Source of the DNA: Planctomycetota bacterium | Lineage (GTDB): Bacteria > Planctomycetota > Planctomycetia > Pirellulales > Pirellulaceae | Direction: 5' to 3' | Assembly: GCA_026692885.1 (NCBI GenBank) | Contig: JAPLNJ010000412.1 | Span: forward strand, 1 to 23,493 | DNA: 23,493 nt | In this document: in pieces, positions 13,609-22,680 of the stretch | Layout of the letters: each line of letters begins with the position of its first letter | Numbering within the stretch: the stretch's first letter is position 1 | Notes under the pieces: generated by a model | Told to the model about the DNA's origin: nothing | Database searches by the model: none | The model's input: the letters and a program-made list of their open reading frames with translations, nothing else | Position numbers and translations under genes: made by a program

Positions 13609-16600
13609 TCATGGGCCACCGGGAGCGGAGTTTTCCAGGGCTCGGATAGCTTCGCAGGCGGTAGCTAGTTGCGCTGCCGCGTCGAGCCAACCGAGCCGTT
13701 GGCCAAGTTCTCCGCGGGCCCGCAACGTCAGGGCGTATTCGTAGCGGGCCGCCTGGCGTTCGGCCACCTGCAAGCTCTCGTCCAGGAGACGCCGGGCGGA
13801 CCTTGTTCGTCCGCGCTGCGCGGCCAGCAAGCCCGCCTCCCGCAAAGCGTGCGGCAGGTCATTCTGAAATCGCCGGGCCAAACGCAGGCCTCGCTGCGCC
13901 GCCCACCACGCCTGCCGCCAACACCGGCGAGCGTCCGCGGGGTCGCGCTCCGCCACCAGTTCGGCATGGCACCGCAACGCGGTGGCCAGCCACAGCAGGC
14001 TGGGCACAATATAGGTATTCTTGATCCCCGCTCTGCGGGCCAATTCATAGGCTTGCTGAAAAGTCTGGGCCGCCGTTTGATAAGCACCCTGGGACCATTG
14101 TCGCACGCCCGCGGCCTGCCAGACCTGAGAGGCCGTCTGCGCGTCGTCGCCGCGTAACTGCTTCAACTGCGACTGGATCGGTTCCGCTGGTAGCTGGCCG
14201 AGCGTGGCCTTGGACCAGATGTCCAAACCCAACCCCGACGCCTGCACGTCGCCCAATTCCCGGCCCGACAGGTGTATCTTGCGCGCCTCGTCGGCTGCTT
14301 CGCGGAGCCTGCCGAGTCGGTACAGACTGGCGGCGAGTTGGTATCGCGCCATGTTGATTTCCCAGTAGTCACCGGTCTGTTCGAACAACCGGATGGCCTC
14401 GCGGCATTTCTTGATGCAGTCCTCAAAACGCGAGGCCGCGTACAACGCGATGCCGTGGAAGTGCAGCGCATGGGCCTGCCCCCAGACATCCTCCAGATGT
14501 CGATAGACCTGCCAGGATTTTTCGCCATACGCCAACGCGCGACCAAACCAGGGCAACAGACTCATGACCGGGGCATGCTCGGAATAGACTTGGGCCAGCT
14601 GCTGTGTGGGCGGATACAACTCGGCCAAATTCATGCAGCGCAGGTGCACCGTCAGCGTCGCCAGTTTGCTTCTCTCAAACCAGTACGTGTGGGCCAAGCG
14701 ACTCAACAGACGCATGGCGAGGAGTTCTTGTTCGGCGCCTTCCAGCGATCGTCTGGCCAGGAACCAACGCGGCAGGAGCGTGTGCAGAATCTGCACCGTC
14801 CCTTCCCACAGGAATACCGGCAGGGTCGCCAGCGTCGAACACGGCGTGCGACGTCCCAGCCAGTTCATCGCTCGTTCCAACGCCACTGAGGCGTTTTTCA
14901 TGTCCCCCTGCTTGAAGGCCAGTTCGCCCAAATGGCCTTCGGCTTCTGCGCGGGCGAGGTCCCCCTCCGCCAGTCGTCGGGCGGTTTGAAATCGTCCCTG
15001 GGCCTGCTCGTACCGCCCGCGGAGCATCAAGACTCCACCCAGAGCCATGGCGATGTGATAGACCACCGCGTGTTCTGTCGGCGGCACGCCACGCTCAGCA
15101 ATCCGGAATTGCTGCTCGGCCGTTTCCAAGGAATACTGCGCGCGGGCCTGCTCGGCGGCAAGCAGGGCAAAGGGCCAAGCCCGGTCGACCGCGTCCGCGG
15201 CGTCGTAATGGCGGGCCACCTGGAAAATCCGTTGCCAATCGCGCGGCGTGAGCTCCGCACAGACAGTCGCGCGCGTGTTCGGCCGACTGCGCAGAAACCG
15301 CTCGCTCAGATCTCGACAGTTCACCGGCAGCGACGTTTCGAGCGTTTCGGCCAGCCGGCGATGGAGCTCGCCCAGCTGATCGCGGTCCAGGTGCGATCCC
15401 ACCGCCTCGCGGATCCGGTCGTGGTAGGCTTCGACCTGCAGTTCGCCATCCGTGTCGGTCGAGCGGACAAAATGGGCGTTGCGCAATTGTCCCAGCCATG
15501 TCGGACCGTCCGTCTCGAGCGCCGCCGCCCGAAACACATCCCGGGCGGGAATCGCGTGGCCGGCCACGGCGATGACTTCCAGCAGCTGCCGGGCCGGTTC
15601 CGGCAACTTGAGGACGCGCGTCCACAACACCTCCTCTAGGTTGATTTCGCCGCTGCGTTCCGGGCGCTCCAGGGAGGCCAGATGCCGGACCAATTCCTGG
15701 ACGAAAAACGGGCTTCCGCCCGACTCTTGAGCGACGCGTTCCGCCTGGCGAGCGACGTCTCCGGCGGCGCCGCCCAGGAGCGTCAAAGCGAGTCGCTGGG
15801 CCTCCTCCGGCGTCAGGGGCTCGACCGACAATGCTCGGTGCTCCCAGCACAACTCGCCTTTGCGTTGGGCTTCGCCGATCGTTCTGAGGAAGACACTTGT
15901 CAGCTCGTCTTCGGCGCGGTACGTGCCGAGCAACAGCATCAGCGGCGGGTCGGGTGGCTTGAGCAGCGAAGACAACAGCGCTGCGCTGTCTTCATCGCCC
16001 CACTGCAAATCATCGATGAACAGCACCAGGAGGCGGCGGTCGCCGATCCGCGCCAACAGTTCCCGCAAGGCGCTGCTGGCCCGCCGCCGCAGCTCCTGTT
16101 GGTCGCGCAGCGGCACCGCCCGCCGCAAGCCGCCCGCCACCGCTTCGATGCGTCCCAAGACCGGAAAGACACCTGTCAGCGCCGCCCAGTCGTGCGGTAT
16201 AAACGCCTCGACTTCCGCTCGCGGCAGCCGGTGGAGATAGCGCGCCAGCGCATCGATCAGACTGTCCAGCGCCTTGAATGGCACGGACTCCTGCTCGTAG
16301 CAGCGGCCGGTCAGGATTACGGCTTGGCCGCCGGGACAAAGCCGCTCCAGAAACTTCTGCACCAGCGCGCTCTTGCCCATGCCGGACCGGCCGCGGACAA
16401 AAATGGTGACGGGCAGGCCCCCCTCCACTTCCGCCGCCCAAGACTCGAGCTGTGCCAGGTGTTGTTCTCGTCCCATCAGGCGTCGCCGCTCCGGGCTTGG
16501 CACCCGCGCGGAGGAACAGGCCTGCGCTCCCGCTCCCGCGGTAACCAGCTGCAGGCGACGAAGCACCTCGCTGCCGCCCGGGCGGTCGGCGGGATTCCGC

Positions 16601-17589
16601 CGCAGCAAGGCGACGCAGAGTTCATCGAGATCGGCCGGCACGGCTGGGGACACCTCGCGGGGCCGCGGCGGCTCGCCTTGCTGCTTGGCCAACAGCACTT
16701 CGATCGGTTTGCCGGTAAACGGCGCTCGCCCCGTCAAGGCTTCGTACAGGATCACCCCCAGAGAATACCAATCGCCGGCCGGAGAAAGCGGCTCGCTGGC
16801 CGCCTGTTCCGGCGACATGTAGCACACCGTACCGACGATATTGTCGTCGGCACTCTGGTACTGGCCGCCCTGCTCCAATTCGGCGGCTAGTCCGAAATCC
16901 AGGAGCACGACCCGCCCCGCTCGCGTCACCAGGATGTTGGCAGGCTTCACGTCACGATGGATGACGCCGGCCTCGTGCAACACGTTGAGCCCCTGGCTCA
17001 ACTGGACCAGACCACTCCGCAAACGGCTCACGTCAAGCGGGGTGGAGTCGGAGGCGGTAGTCCCAGCGGCTGCGGTTTCCCCGGAGTCACCGCGGACGTA
17101 GTGCAGAAAATCGACGCCATCGACCAGTTCCATCGAGAAAAACCACGTCCGACCGTCCGAGACCAGTTCGTAGCAGGTGGCGAGATTGGGATGCGTGAGA
17201 TCGGCTCGCGAACGAAACTCCTGCTTGAAACGCTGCAACGCGGCAGGGTTGATGTTCGGCAGCGTCTTGAGGGCGACTGTCCGGCCGTACCGCAAATCGT
17301 ACGCTTGGTAGACCACGCCCATCCCGCCGTGTCCCAATTCGCCCTGGACTTGATAACCGGGAATCTCGGGCAACCGCGCAGGCGGGAGTTGGCCAGCGAA
17401 CGCGACCGGCAAGTTGCCGCTGATCTCGGTGTCGCCGTCGAGCGTGGCGGCTTGCTCGGCCGGTTCCTCGGTCGGCGGCGTGCGGCTGCGGCCACAGACC
17501 GGACAGAACGGCAGTGGGAGCGTGCCGGACGAATGCATCGTGAGCGGCGTCCACGGGTGACCACACGTGCAGATCAGTGACTGGGCCAT
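13609..17589 (-). CDS. Giant Ser/Thr protein kinase with AAA ATPase and TPR regions
   Basis: 1,326 residues with no membrane segment seen. The N-terminus holds a possible zinc ribbon (Cys7-x-Cys9-Gly-His11, then CPVC at 29-32). The kinase domain (about 77-345) is complete: G-loop GELGHGGMGVVY, Lys108, HRDVKPANIL (Asp213), DFG (231-233), SPEQ. An ATPase of the PknK/MalT-like AAA type follows (about 372-640) with Walker A GRSGMGKS (400-407) and Walker B LLVLFIDDLQWGDEDS. The rest is helical TPR-like repeats (about 790-1310). ATG 17587-17589 has a weak ribosome-binding site but fits the zinc ribbon. The gene is convergent with the methyltransferase gene (30 bases between stops) and divergent from the AAA+ gene. 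Such proteins integrate ligand or partner binding by the TPR/ATPase part with phosphorylation. The cyclase FHA domain nearby makes a possible downstream link. Confidence 0.94.
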   Translation of the reverse strand: MAQSLICTCGHPWTPLTMHSSGTLPLPFCPVCGRSRTPPTEEPAEQAATLDGDTEISGNLPVAFAGQLPPARLPEIPGYQVQGELGHGGMGVVYQAYDLRYGRTVALKTLPNINPAALQRFKQEFRSRADLTHPNLATCYELVSDGRTWFFSMELVDGVDFLHYVRGDSGETAAAGTTASDSTPLDVSRLRSGLVQLSQGLNVLHEAGVIHRDVKPANILVTRAGRVVLLDFGLAAELEQGGQYQSADDNIVGTVCYMSPEQAASEPLSPAGDWYSLGVILYEALTGRAPFTGKPIEVLLAKQQGEPPRPREVSPAVPADLDELCVALLRRNPADRPGGSEVLRRLQLVTAGAGAQACSSARVPSPERRRLMGREQHLAQLESWAAEVEGGLPVTIFVRGRSGMGKSALVQKFLERLCPGGQAVILTGRCYEQESVPFKALDSLIDALARYLHRLPRAEVEAFIPHDWAALTGVFPVLGRIEAVAGGLRRAVPLRDQQELRRRASSALRELLARIGDRRLLVLFIDDLQWGDEDSAALLSSLLKPPDPPLMLLLGTYRAEDELTSVFLRTIGEAQRKGELCWEHRALSVEPLTPEEAQRLALTLLGGAAGDVARQAERVAQESGGSPFFVQELVRHLASLERPERSGEINLEEVLWTRVLKLPEPARQLLEVIAVAGHAIPARDVFRAAALETDGPTWLGQLRNAHFVRSTDTDGELQVEAYHDRIREAVGSHLDRDQLGELHRRLAETLETSLPVNCRDLSERFLRSRPNTRATVCAELTPRDWQRIFQVARHYDAADAVDRAWPFALLAAEQARAQYSLETAEQQFRIAERGVPPTEHAVVYHIAMALGGVLMLRGRYEQAQGRFQTARRLAEGDLARAEAEGHLGELAFKQGDMKNASVALERAMNWLGRRTPCSTLATLPVFLWEGTVQILHTLLPRWFLARRSLEGAEQELLAMRLLSRLAHTYWFERSKLATLTVHLRCMNLAELYPPTQQLAQVYSEHAPVMSLLPWFGRALAYGEKSWQVYRHLEDVWGQAHALHFHGIALYAASRFEDCIKKCREAIRLFEQTGDYWEINMARYQLAASLYRLGRLREAADEARKIHLSGRELGDVQASGLGLDIWSKATLGQLPAEPIQSQLKQLRGDDAQTASQVWQAAGVRQWSQGAYQTAAQTFQQAYELARRAGIKNTYIVPSLLWLATALRCHAELVAERDPADARRCWRQAWWAAQRGLRLARRFQNDLPHALREAGLLAAQRGRTRSARRLLDESLQVAERQAARYEYALTLRARGELGQRLGWLDAAAQLATACEAIRALENSAPGGP

Positions 17590-18035
17590 AGGATGTCAGT
17601 GAAACTTCTAAGCCACGCAACGGGAACCCTACTTTTTAGCCACTGGTATATCCGACCGCGCCGACAGCCGCCCGTCAACCCCAACCTGGCAAAAATCTTG
17701 GCGACCGGCCGAACTCAGACAAGCGGACAGAACGCGTGTACCCACACTAGTGCCGCAAGGAGCAGATCAGCCGTTCGACCACCGTGGCGCGATGACTGGC
17801 ACAGCGCGCGGACCTGATCCTACTGGCATTTCGCCGCGGATTCAAGATGACGATCATTTCTTCACAGCCTCGGAGTGTGCCGTCTACGTTGGTTGCGGCC
17901 GGATGCCGCGTTCGGCTAGAATCACTCGCTCGTCGCCGCCTGCCACCGGCGGCCGCACTTCGGGCCAGGCCGGGGCCGACCTGCCGCCCAACGAGCAGTG
18001 GCTGAAGTTGTGAAAGCAAATCCAGGAACAACAGC
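17590..18035. other. Divergent intergenic region, kinase/AAA+ genes
   Basis: 446 bases with no plausible gene on either strand. It should hold promoters for both neighbours. The clearest is the plus-strand candidate at 17893-17922. Toward the kinase, TTGACG (minus strand, 17673-17678) has only a poorly spaced -10 candidate (GATATA, 20 bases away). No repeat or strong hairpin noticed. Confidence 0.5.
17893..17922 (+). promoter_or_regulatory. Putative promoter of the AAA+ ATPase gene
   Basis: TTGCGG (17893-17898) and TAGAAT (17917-17922) are 18 bases apart, and the -10 box is preceded by GGC. The leader to ATG 18036 would be about 107 bases, ending with AGGAA (18024-18028) seven bases before the start. 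Confidence 0.4.
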
Positions 18036-18944
18036 ATGAGCGACAAGGGCACAAACCGTGACGGGCTGCAGTGGGCGGTCATGCGCGGCAATCGCTTCCG
18101 TGTGTGCGAACGAACCGTGGACCGCTTGCCTGCAGGGGCCTACACGTGCAGCAGCGATGATCTGGGGATCTGCGTCTTCGAGCAGCGGAAATTGGAGGTC
18201 GATAATCTGATCGATTTCCCCGGCAGTCTCGTCGCTCAGTTGTTGGAGGAGATCGAGCGTTTTTGGACGCTTGGCGACCGGTTTCGGCAGTACGGATTCC
18301 TGCACCGCCGCGGCTATCTGCTTCACGGCAAACAGGGCAGCGGCAAGTCGTCGTTGCTCCACTTGGTGATCGCTCGGGCGGTCGCCAAGGGCCACGTGGC
18401 CTTCTTTTGCGAGTCGCCGGGAGCATTTTCGGAAGGCGTCTCGCAATTCCGCAACATGGACCCGGACCGCCCGATTTTGTGCATGTTTGAAAATATCGAC
18501 GCGATCATCCGGCACCACGGGGATGGTATCCTGTTGCAGTGGCTGGACGGTCACTTGCAGGTCAACAAGGCGGTCAGCCTGGCCACGACCAACTACCCGG
18601 AGAAATTGGATCGCCGCATTACCGCTCGGCCGCGGCGATTCGATCGTGTGCTGTGCATCGACGCACCGGACGAGGCGCTGCGCGACGCCTACTTTGCTCG
18701 CAAACTGCCTGATCTCTCCGCCGCGAAACGCAAGCGGTGGGTCAAGCTCAGCACGGGCTTGTCGTTCGCCGCCTTGGCCGAGTTGATTATCAGCGTCTGC
18801 TGTCTGGACAAGGATTTGGCAGAAACCGCCGCGGTCCTGAAGGACTTGGAGGCCCGTCAGCCATCGAGCGATGACTACGACTCGGAACTCGGATCTCGCC
18901 GGCCTCCCCACGCTTGGCATTCGTCCGACGATTTACCGTTTTGA
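18036..18944 (+). CDS. BCS1-like AAA+ ATPase
   Basis: 302 residues, soluble. An N-terminal region of about 90 residues precedes a single AAA+ module: Walker A GKQGSGKSS (98-106 region), Walker B-like ILCMFENIDAII (147-158), sensor 1 ATTNYPEKLD (Asn186), and arginine-rich ARPRRFDRV (Arg198, Arg201) typical of the AAA second region of homology. The pattern resembles BCS1-type and other stand-alone AAA+ remodelling ATPases. In BCS1 relatives the Walker B reads E-D-x-D; here the second acidic position is Asn153, which could reduce ATP hydrolysis. The C-terminal tail is acidic and unstructured-looking. A strong AGGAA ribosome-binding site supports ATG 18036. Its target is unknown. It is divergent from the large kinase gene and convergent with the GH2 gene. 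Confidence 0.88.
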   Translation: MSDKGTNRDGLQWAVMRGNRFRVCERTVDRLPAGAYTCSSDDLGICVFEQRKLEVDNLIDFPGSLVAQLLEEIERFWTLGDRFRQYGFLHRRGYLLHGKQGSGKSSLLHLVIARAVAKGHVAFFCESPGAFSEGVSQFRNMDPDRPILCMFENIDAIIRHHGDGILLQWLDGHLQVNKAVSLATTNYPEKLDRRITARPRRFDRVLCIDAPDEALRDAYFARKLPDLSAAKRKRWVKLSTGLSFAALAELIISVCCLDKDLAETAAVLKDLEARQPSSDDYDSELGSRRPPHAWHSSDDLPF

Positions 18945-18991
18945 GCAGGACTTGTTCCCCGAAAGACAGGCCTGTCCAAAGTGGCATAAGA

Positions 18992-21900
18992 TCAATCGTA
19001 GCCCAGGGCCTTCAAGTGCGCCGCAAACTCCGGCGGGAGTTCGGCGAGTGGCTGCTGCGCGTCTTGGCCAGCGTACCGCAGCAGGTTGCGCAGCAGACGT
19101 TCGGCGACGGGCTGGCGGCCGAGGTGCTCGCGGATGTGCAGCGTGTTGAGCACAAAGCGGCCGGCACCCAGTGGGTAGACCGCCACCGTCAGCCCCGACG
19201 AGTAGCCGATCGTCGCGTTGATGGCCCCGGCCACCGCTTCGGCGGGCGGATCCTGACCGACGAAGGCGGCGTCGGGAATCAACTCGCGATAGTACGTGTA
19301 GTCCAACAGACAGCCCGCCGGCAGTCCGGCGAAGATCGGATGCGGCTTGGCCCAGTCTTCCTTGTGGTAGAGCCAGGCGGGCAACCCCGTAATGGAGCCC
19401 TTGGCGGCCAACGGTAGCCAAGCGGTTCGGTTGTCACCTTCGGCGAACACGGCGGGCGACAGGAAGATTACCGTCGAACCGCGGGCGATGCGATCGGCCA
19501 AGACGCGGAAAGCCGCCGCACCGCCCGGTGCGGGTGGAGTTGCCGCGGCCAAGATTACTTCGCGTTTGCCTGGGGCTTCGGCCGCGAACGGCCGGACACG
19601 CAGGCTGTGCTCGGTCAGCCACTGACTCAGCCCGGCGTCCGTGCCCCACAAGACGACTTCGGTCTCCACCGGCGGCATCAGGGCCGGGTCGTCGACGTAG
19701 AACTCGACGGTTTCGCCCGCCGCCGCCGCTCCGCGTTCGAACGTCGCCAGCAGCCGATACTTGCCTGCCGGGCCGTCGATCACCACCTCTTCGTCGAATA
19801 CGGGCAGGACCATTGGCGACTCGTCCGGAGAGCTGCCCGCCTGGGTGGGTCCCGACGGCTCGGCGGGACTGGTCCCGTCCGGCAGACGGGCACCACGGGT
19901 GCGGGCTGGGATGCTGACGGTCAGCGTTCGTTCGAAGACCCGCGTCACGTTGGGCCCGACAACCTGCAGTCGCACCGGATACTCGCCGGGCGGCAAGGCG
20001 TCTTCGTTCGCCAACACGGCTTCCAGCCGCACCGGCGACTTGCGGTAGACGTGGACCGGTTCGGCAAACAAACACCAGCGGAGCGGCGCCCAGCCATCGA
20101 ACACCGCATCCATCGTGCCGGGCTTCAGTTCTCGGAAGGTCGTCCACAGCCCTTCGGCCGTCATGCCTTGATCGACCGTGCCGGTCAGGCTGTGGCCGAT
20201 CACCTGGGGATTTGAGCGGATGGCGTTCAGGCCGAGCAACCGTTGGCCGCCCATCCGAGCATTACTTTGGGCGAAGAAGTCCTCAGGCCGATCGAAGGCC
20301 TCCGCCAGCTTCCAACGCTCCCAGTCCGCCAGGAAACGATCGCGTTGGGCCCGATAGAACGCCGCGTCCTCGACATCCGGTTTGCCGGCCTGCTCGTAGT
20401 GCCGCACGAGCCGCAGCAGGTCGTTGGAACTGCCGATCCCGTACTCCGAGAGGAACAGGGGCTGGCCGCCGCCATCGATCGTCCGCAGCGTGCGAATCAC
20501 GTCCGCGGTGTGCGGCACGCGTTGATACGGATGCTTGTCGGCCAGGACGTCTTCCCAGACGTTCGAGCCGGGGTTACTCAAAGTGCCAAACGACTGTTCC
20601 ACTTGGCCGGCAGGAAACGCCCGGAACGTGTCGGCCACGGGTTTTTCGCCCGGCTGCAGATGCCCGTGGCTCCACGGACCGTTGGGGTTCTGCTGGCTGG
20701 AGAAGTCAGCGGCGGCATCAGACTGCTTGCCGCTGGCGCACTTCACGGTGACTGCCAGGGCCGTGGTGTCGGCCCCATAATTGCCGTTGCCGTATCCGCA
20801 GACGCAATCGAGCGTGTCGCCGGCCCGCACAGCCAGGGTTGCCTGAAACTTCTGCTCCCTGCCTCCGCCGAGGACATTGATTCCGCCGTCGAACAGCGGC
20901 TGGCCGTTGTGCAACACATGGACATCCGTCGTGGCCCGCTCGGCGATGCTCGTGAACACAGCCGAGAAGTCGATCTGCTCGTCGGCCCGAGCCTTCCACC
21001 GCACCACGGCGTACTCGCCGTTTCGACCCGGATGGAAAGCCAACTGGCGCGGCGCCCAGGTGATGCCCAGGGCTTGGATCTTGTGGTCCGTGCCGTTGAA
21101 CGTGACGCACGGGTCGGTGCGATTCGTGTTTCGCCAGAGTTCGATGCCGGCCACCCCGCCGCTTTGCGAGTCCCAACGACCGCTGTTGAGCAGCACCAGT
21201 CGCGAATCGTCCAGCGCACGCAAGGCCGGCAGGACACTCGCGGCGTGGCGGAACACCGGCCCGTCAGGCGTTTCGTTCAAGAGGCCCCAGATGGTGACGC
21301 TCGGATGATTCCGGTCGCGCCGCACCATGCCCAGCACCGACTCGTCGTAGCGTGCGGGCATCTGGGGCGAGTCGCCCAGGCACCAGCCGGCATACGATTC
21401 CTCATAGACCATCAGACCGAGCTCGTCGCACAAGTCCAACTGGTACCGCTTCGGAACCCCGGCAATAAAGCGGATGGCGTTGAATCTCATGGCTTTGGCA
21501 TTGATCAGGTCGCGGCGCAGGAAGTCCGGATCGTGGGGTAGTTCCAGTCCGATCGGACAGCAGTTGCCCGTGTGCGAACAGCGCAGGTAGATACGGCGGC
21601 CATTCAGCCGGAATGCGCCACGCTCGAAGCGGAAGTCGCGGAAGCCACAGCGGACCGAATGCTCGTCGACCGAGATGCTGCCTGCCGCTCGCACGCTGGC
21701 CGTCACGCGGTACAGGAACGGATCGTTCAGTTCCCACAGCCGCGGGTTGTCGACGCGCAAGCGGCTCTCGATGACCGTCTCGCCTGGCGGCAATTCGCGA
21801 TCGACGCGGCCCACGACCTGTGTCTCACCTGCGGTCGCCGGCGCGATCGCTAACTCCAGATGACCGGCCACGGCGTTCTTGCTCGCGTTATGGATCGTCG

Positions 21901-22573
21901 CCTGGATCCGGACGTCACCCGTCTTCCCATCGGGCCGCACGAACAGATCGGCAACGCGTACGGCGGGTGCCAGCAATAGTTCCACACTGTCGATAATTCC
22001 GCCCTGATTCCAGGCATTGCCCGCACTGTACGGTAGGGCCTTGTTGCGGTGCGGTGTCTCGTTCAGCACGATGCCGTCGATCGGCTGGTGGGTTGGGTTG
22101 AGCACCCGCACTGCGAGGCGGTTGGTCTGGTTCGGCTGAAGGGCCTTCGTAACATCCAACACAAACGGCGACTCGCCGCCTTCGTGCTGGCCGACTGGAA
22201 CGCCGTTCAGCCACACTTCCGCCTTGTAGTCCACGCCCCAGAATCGCAGCAGATAACATCCCTGCGGATGCGGATTCGTGGGGGCCGAGAATTCGCGCCA
22301 GTACCAAGCCAAACCGTGATAGCCCGGGAAGGCATCCTGGATGATCCACGGCACCTGCGTTCGCTTGGCCTCCGGCTGAGGCGTCTGAGGCCAGGCCTGC
22401 TCCCGTCCGATGTTTTGCGGATCTGGGGCGAGCAACCAATCATTCCCGTCGAGCGAAACCACGTTCGTTGGGCCCGACGACGGAGGGACCGGCGCCGGGT
22501 CGGCGGACCGGCTAGCCCGCGTTGCGACTGTCAACAGCGCCACAAAAACCAGCACGATCGTTGTGTGTCGCAT
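18992..22573 (-). CDS. Secreted glycoside hydrolase family 2-type enzyme with inserted beta domain
   Basis: 1,193 residues from ATG 22571-22573. This start is preferred over one 39 bases upstream because AAAGGAAC precedes it at the right distance, a signal peptide begins at once (HTTIVLVFVALLTVATRASR), and the putative -10 box overlaps the upstream alternative. The N-terminal sugar-binding jelly roll (WREFSAP, YLLRFWGVDYKAEVWLNG) and an immunoglobulin-like domain precede a TIM barrel with acid/base Glu434 in IWGLLNETPDG and nucleophile Glu710 in LFLSEYGIGS. Between them about 150 residues (about 487-637) form an inserted beta-rich module (EYAVVRWKA, DVHVLHNGQPLFDGG, GDTLDCVCGYGNGNYG). The C-terminus includes an amidotransferase-like alpha/beta region (VVLWGTDAG, YPLGAGRFVLNTLHIREH). 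Likely role: beta-galactosidase, glucuronidase or related exo-hydrolysis of a complex polysaccharide; substrate unresolved. Confidence 0.92.
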   Translation of the reverse strand: MRHTTIVLVFVALLTVATRASRSADPAPVPPSSGPTNVVSLDGNDWLLAPDPQNIGREQAWPQTPQPEAKRTQVPWIIQDAFPGYHGLAWYWREFSAPTNPHPQGCYLLRFWGVDYKAEVWLNGVPVGQHEGGESPFVLDVTKALQPNQTNRLAVRVLNPTHQPIDGIVLNETPHRNKALPYSAGNAWNQGGIIDSVELLLAPAVRVADLFVRPDGKTGDVRIQATIHNASKNAVAGHLELAIAPATAGETQVVGRVDRELPPGETVIESRLRVDNPRLWELNDPFLYRVTASVRAAGSISVDEHSVRCGFRDFRFERGAFRLNGRRIYLRCSHTGNCCPIGLELPHDPDFLRRDLINAKAMRFNAIRFIAGVPKRYQLDLCDELGLMVYEESYAGWCLGDSPQMPARYDESVLGMVRRDRNHPSVTIWGLLNETPDGPVFRHAASVLPALRALDDSRLVLLNSGRWDSQSGGVAGIELWRNTNRTDPCVTFNGTDHKIQALGITWAPRQLAFHPGRNGEYAVVRWKARADEQIDFSAVFTSIAERATTDVHVLHNGQPLFDGGINVLGGGREQKFQATLAVRAGDTLDCVCGYGNGNYGADTTALAVTVKCASGKQSDAAADFSSQQNPNGPWSHGHLQPGEKPVADTFRAFPAGQVEQSFGTLSNPGSNVWEDVLADKHPYQRVPHTADVIRTLRTIDGGGQPLFLSEYGIGSSNDLLRLVRHYEQAGKPDVEDAAFYRAQRDRFLADWERWKLAEAFDRPEDFFAQSNARMGGQRLLGLNAIRSNPQVIGHSLTGTVDQGMTAEGLWTTFRELKPGTMDAVFDGWAPLRWCLFAEPVHVYRKSPVRLEAVLANEDALPPGEYPVRLQVVGPNVTRVFERTLTVSIPARTRGARLPDGTSPAEPSGPTQAGSSPDESPMVLPVFDEEVVIDGPAGKYRLLATFERGAAAAGETVEFYVDDPALMPPVETEVVLWGTDAGLSQWLTEHSLRVRPFAAEAPGKREVILAAATPPAPGGAAAFRVLADRIARGSTVIFLSPAVFAEGDNRTAWLPLAAKGSITGLPAWLYHKEDWAKPHPIFAGLPAGCLLDYTYYRELIPDAAFVGQDPPAEAVAGAINATIGYSSGLTVAVYPLGAGRFVLNTLHIREHLGRQPVAERLLRNLLRYAGQDAQQPLAELPPEFAAHLKALGYD

Positions 22574-22607
22574 GGCAGTTCCTTTCGGCGAGTAAGGTGC
22601 GTTCATC

Positions 22608-22637
22608 ATCATGGGACGTGGAGCAGGGTTCTGTCAA
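22608..22637 (-). promoter_or_regulatory. Putative sigma-70-type promoter of the GH2-type gene
   Basis: On the minus strand, a perfect TTGACA (22632-22637) and CATGAT (22608-22613) are 18 bases apart. Transcription from here would start near 22601, leaving a leader of about 28 bases before the start codon at 22573 and excluding the longer N-terminus beginning at 22612. Confidence 0.5.
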
Positions 22638-22680
22638 CGACCGTGGTGTGGCTGAGCTACTCCCGCAACGGCCGGGTACA

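Noticed and set aside
15682..16890. Open frame of 402 codons on the plus strand
   Set aside because: Antisense to the clear kinase/AAA region of the large kinase gene. Low-complexity Arg/Gln composition and no recognisable motifs.
17640..17680. Possible promoter for the large kinase gene (TTGACG with GATATA)
   Set aside because: The two boxes are about 20 bases apart, outside the normal range, and no better -10 was found.
20243..21541. Open frame of 432 codons on the plus strand
   Set aside because: Antisense to the GH2 catalytic region, which has strong family motifs. No domain pattern in the plus-strand product.
22574..22612. Longer N-terminus for the GH2-type protein
   Set aside because: It would place a non-signal-like stretch before the signal peptide and overlaps the putative -10 box. 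The start at 22573 has a good ribosome-binding site.
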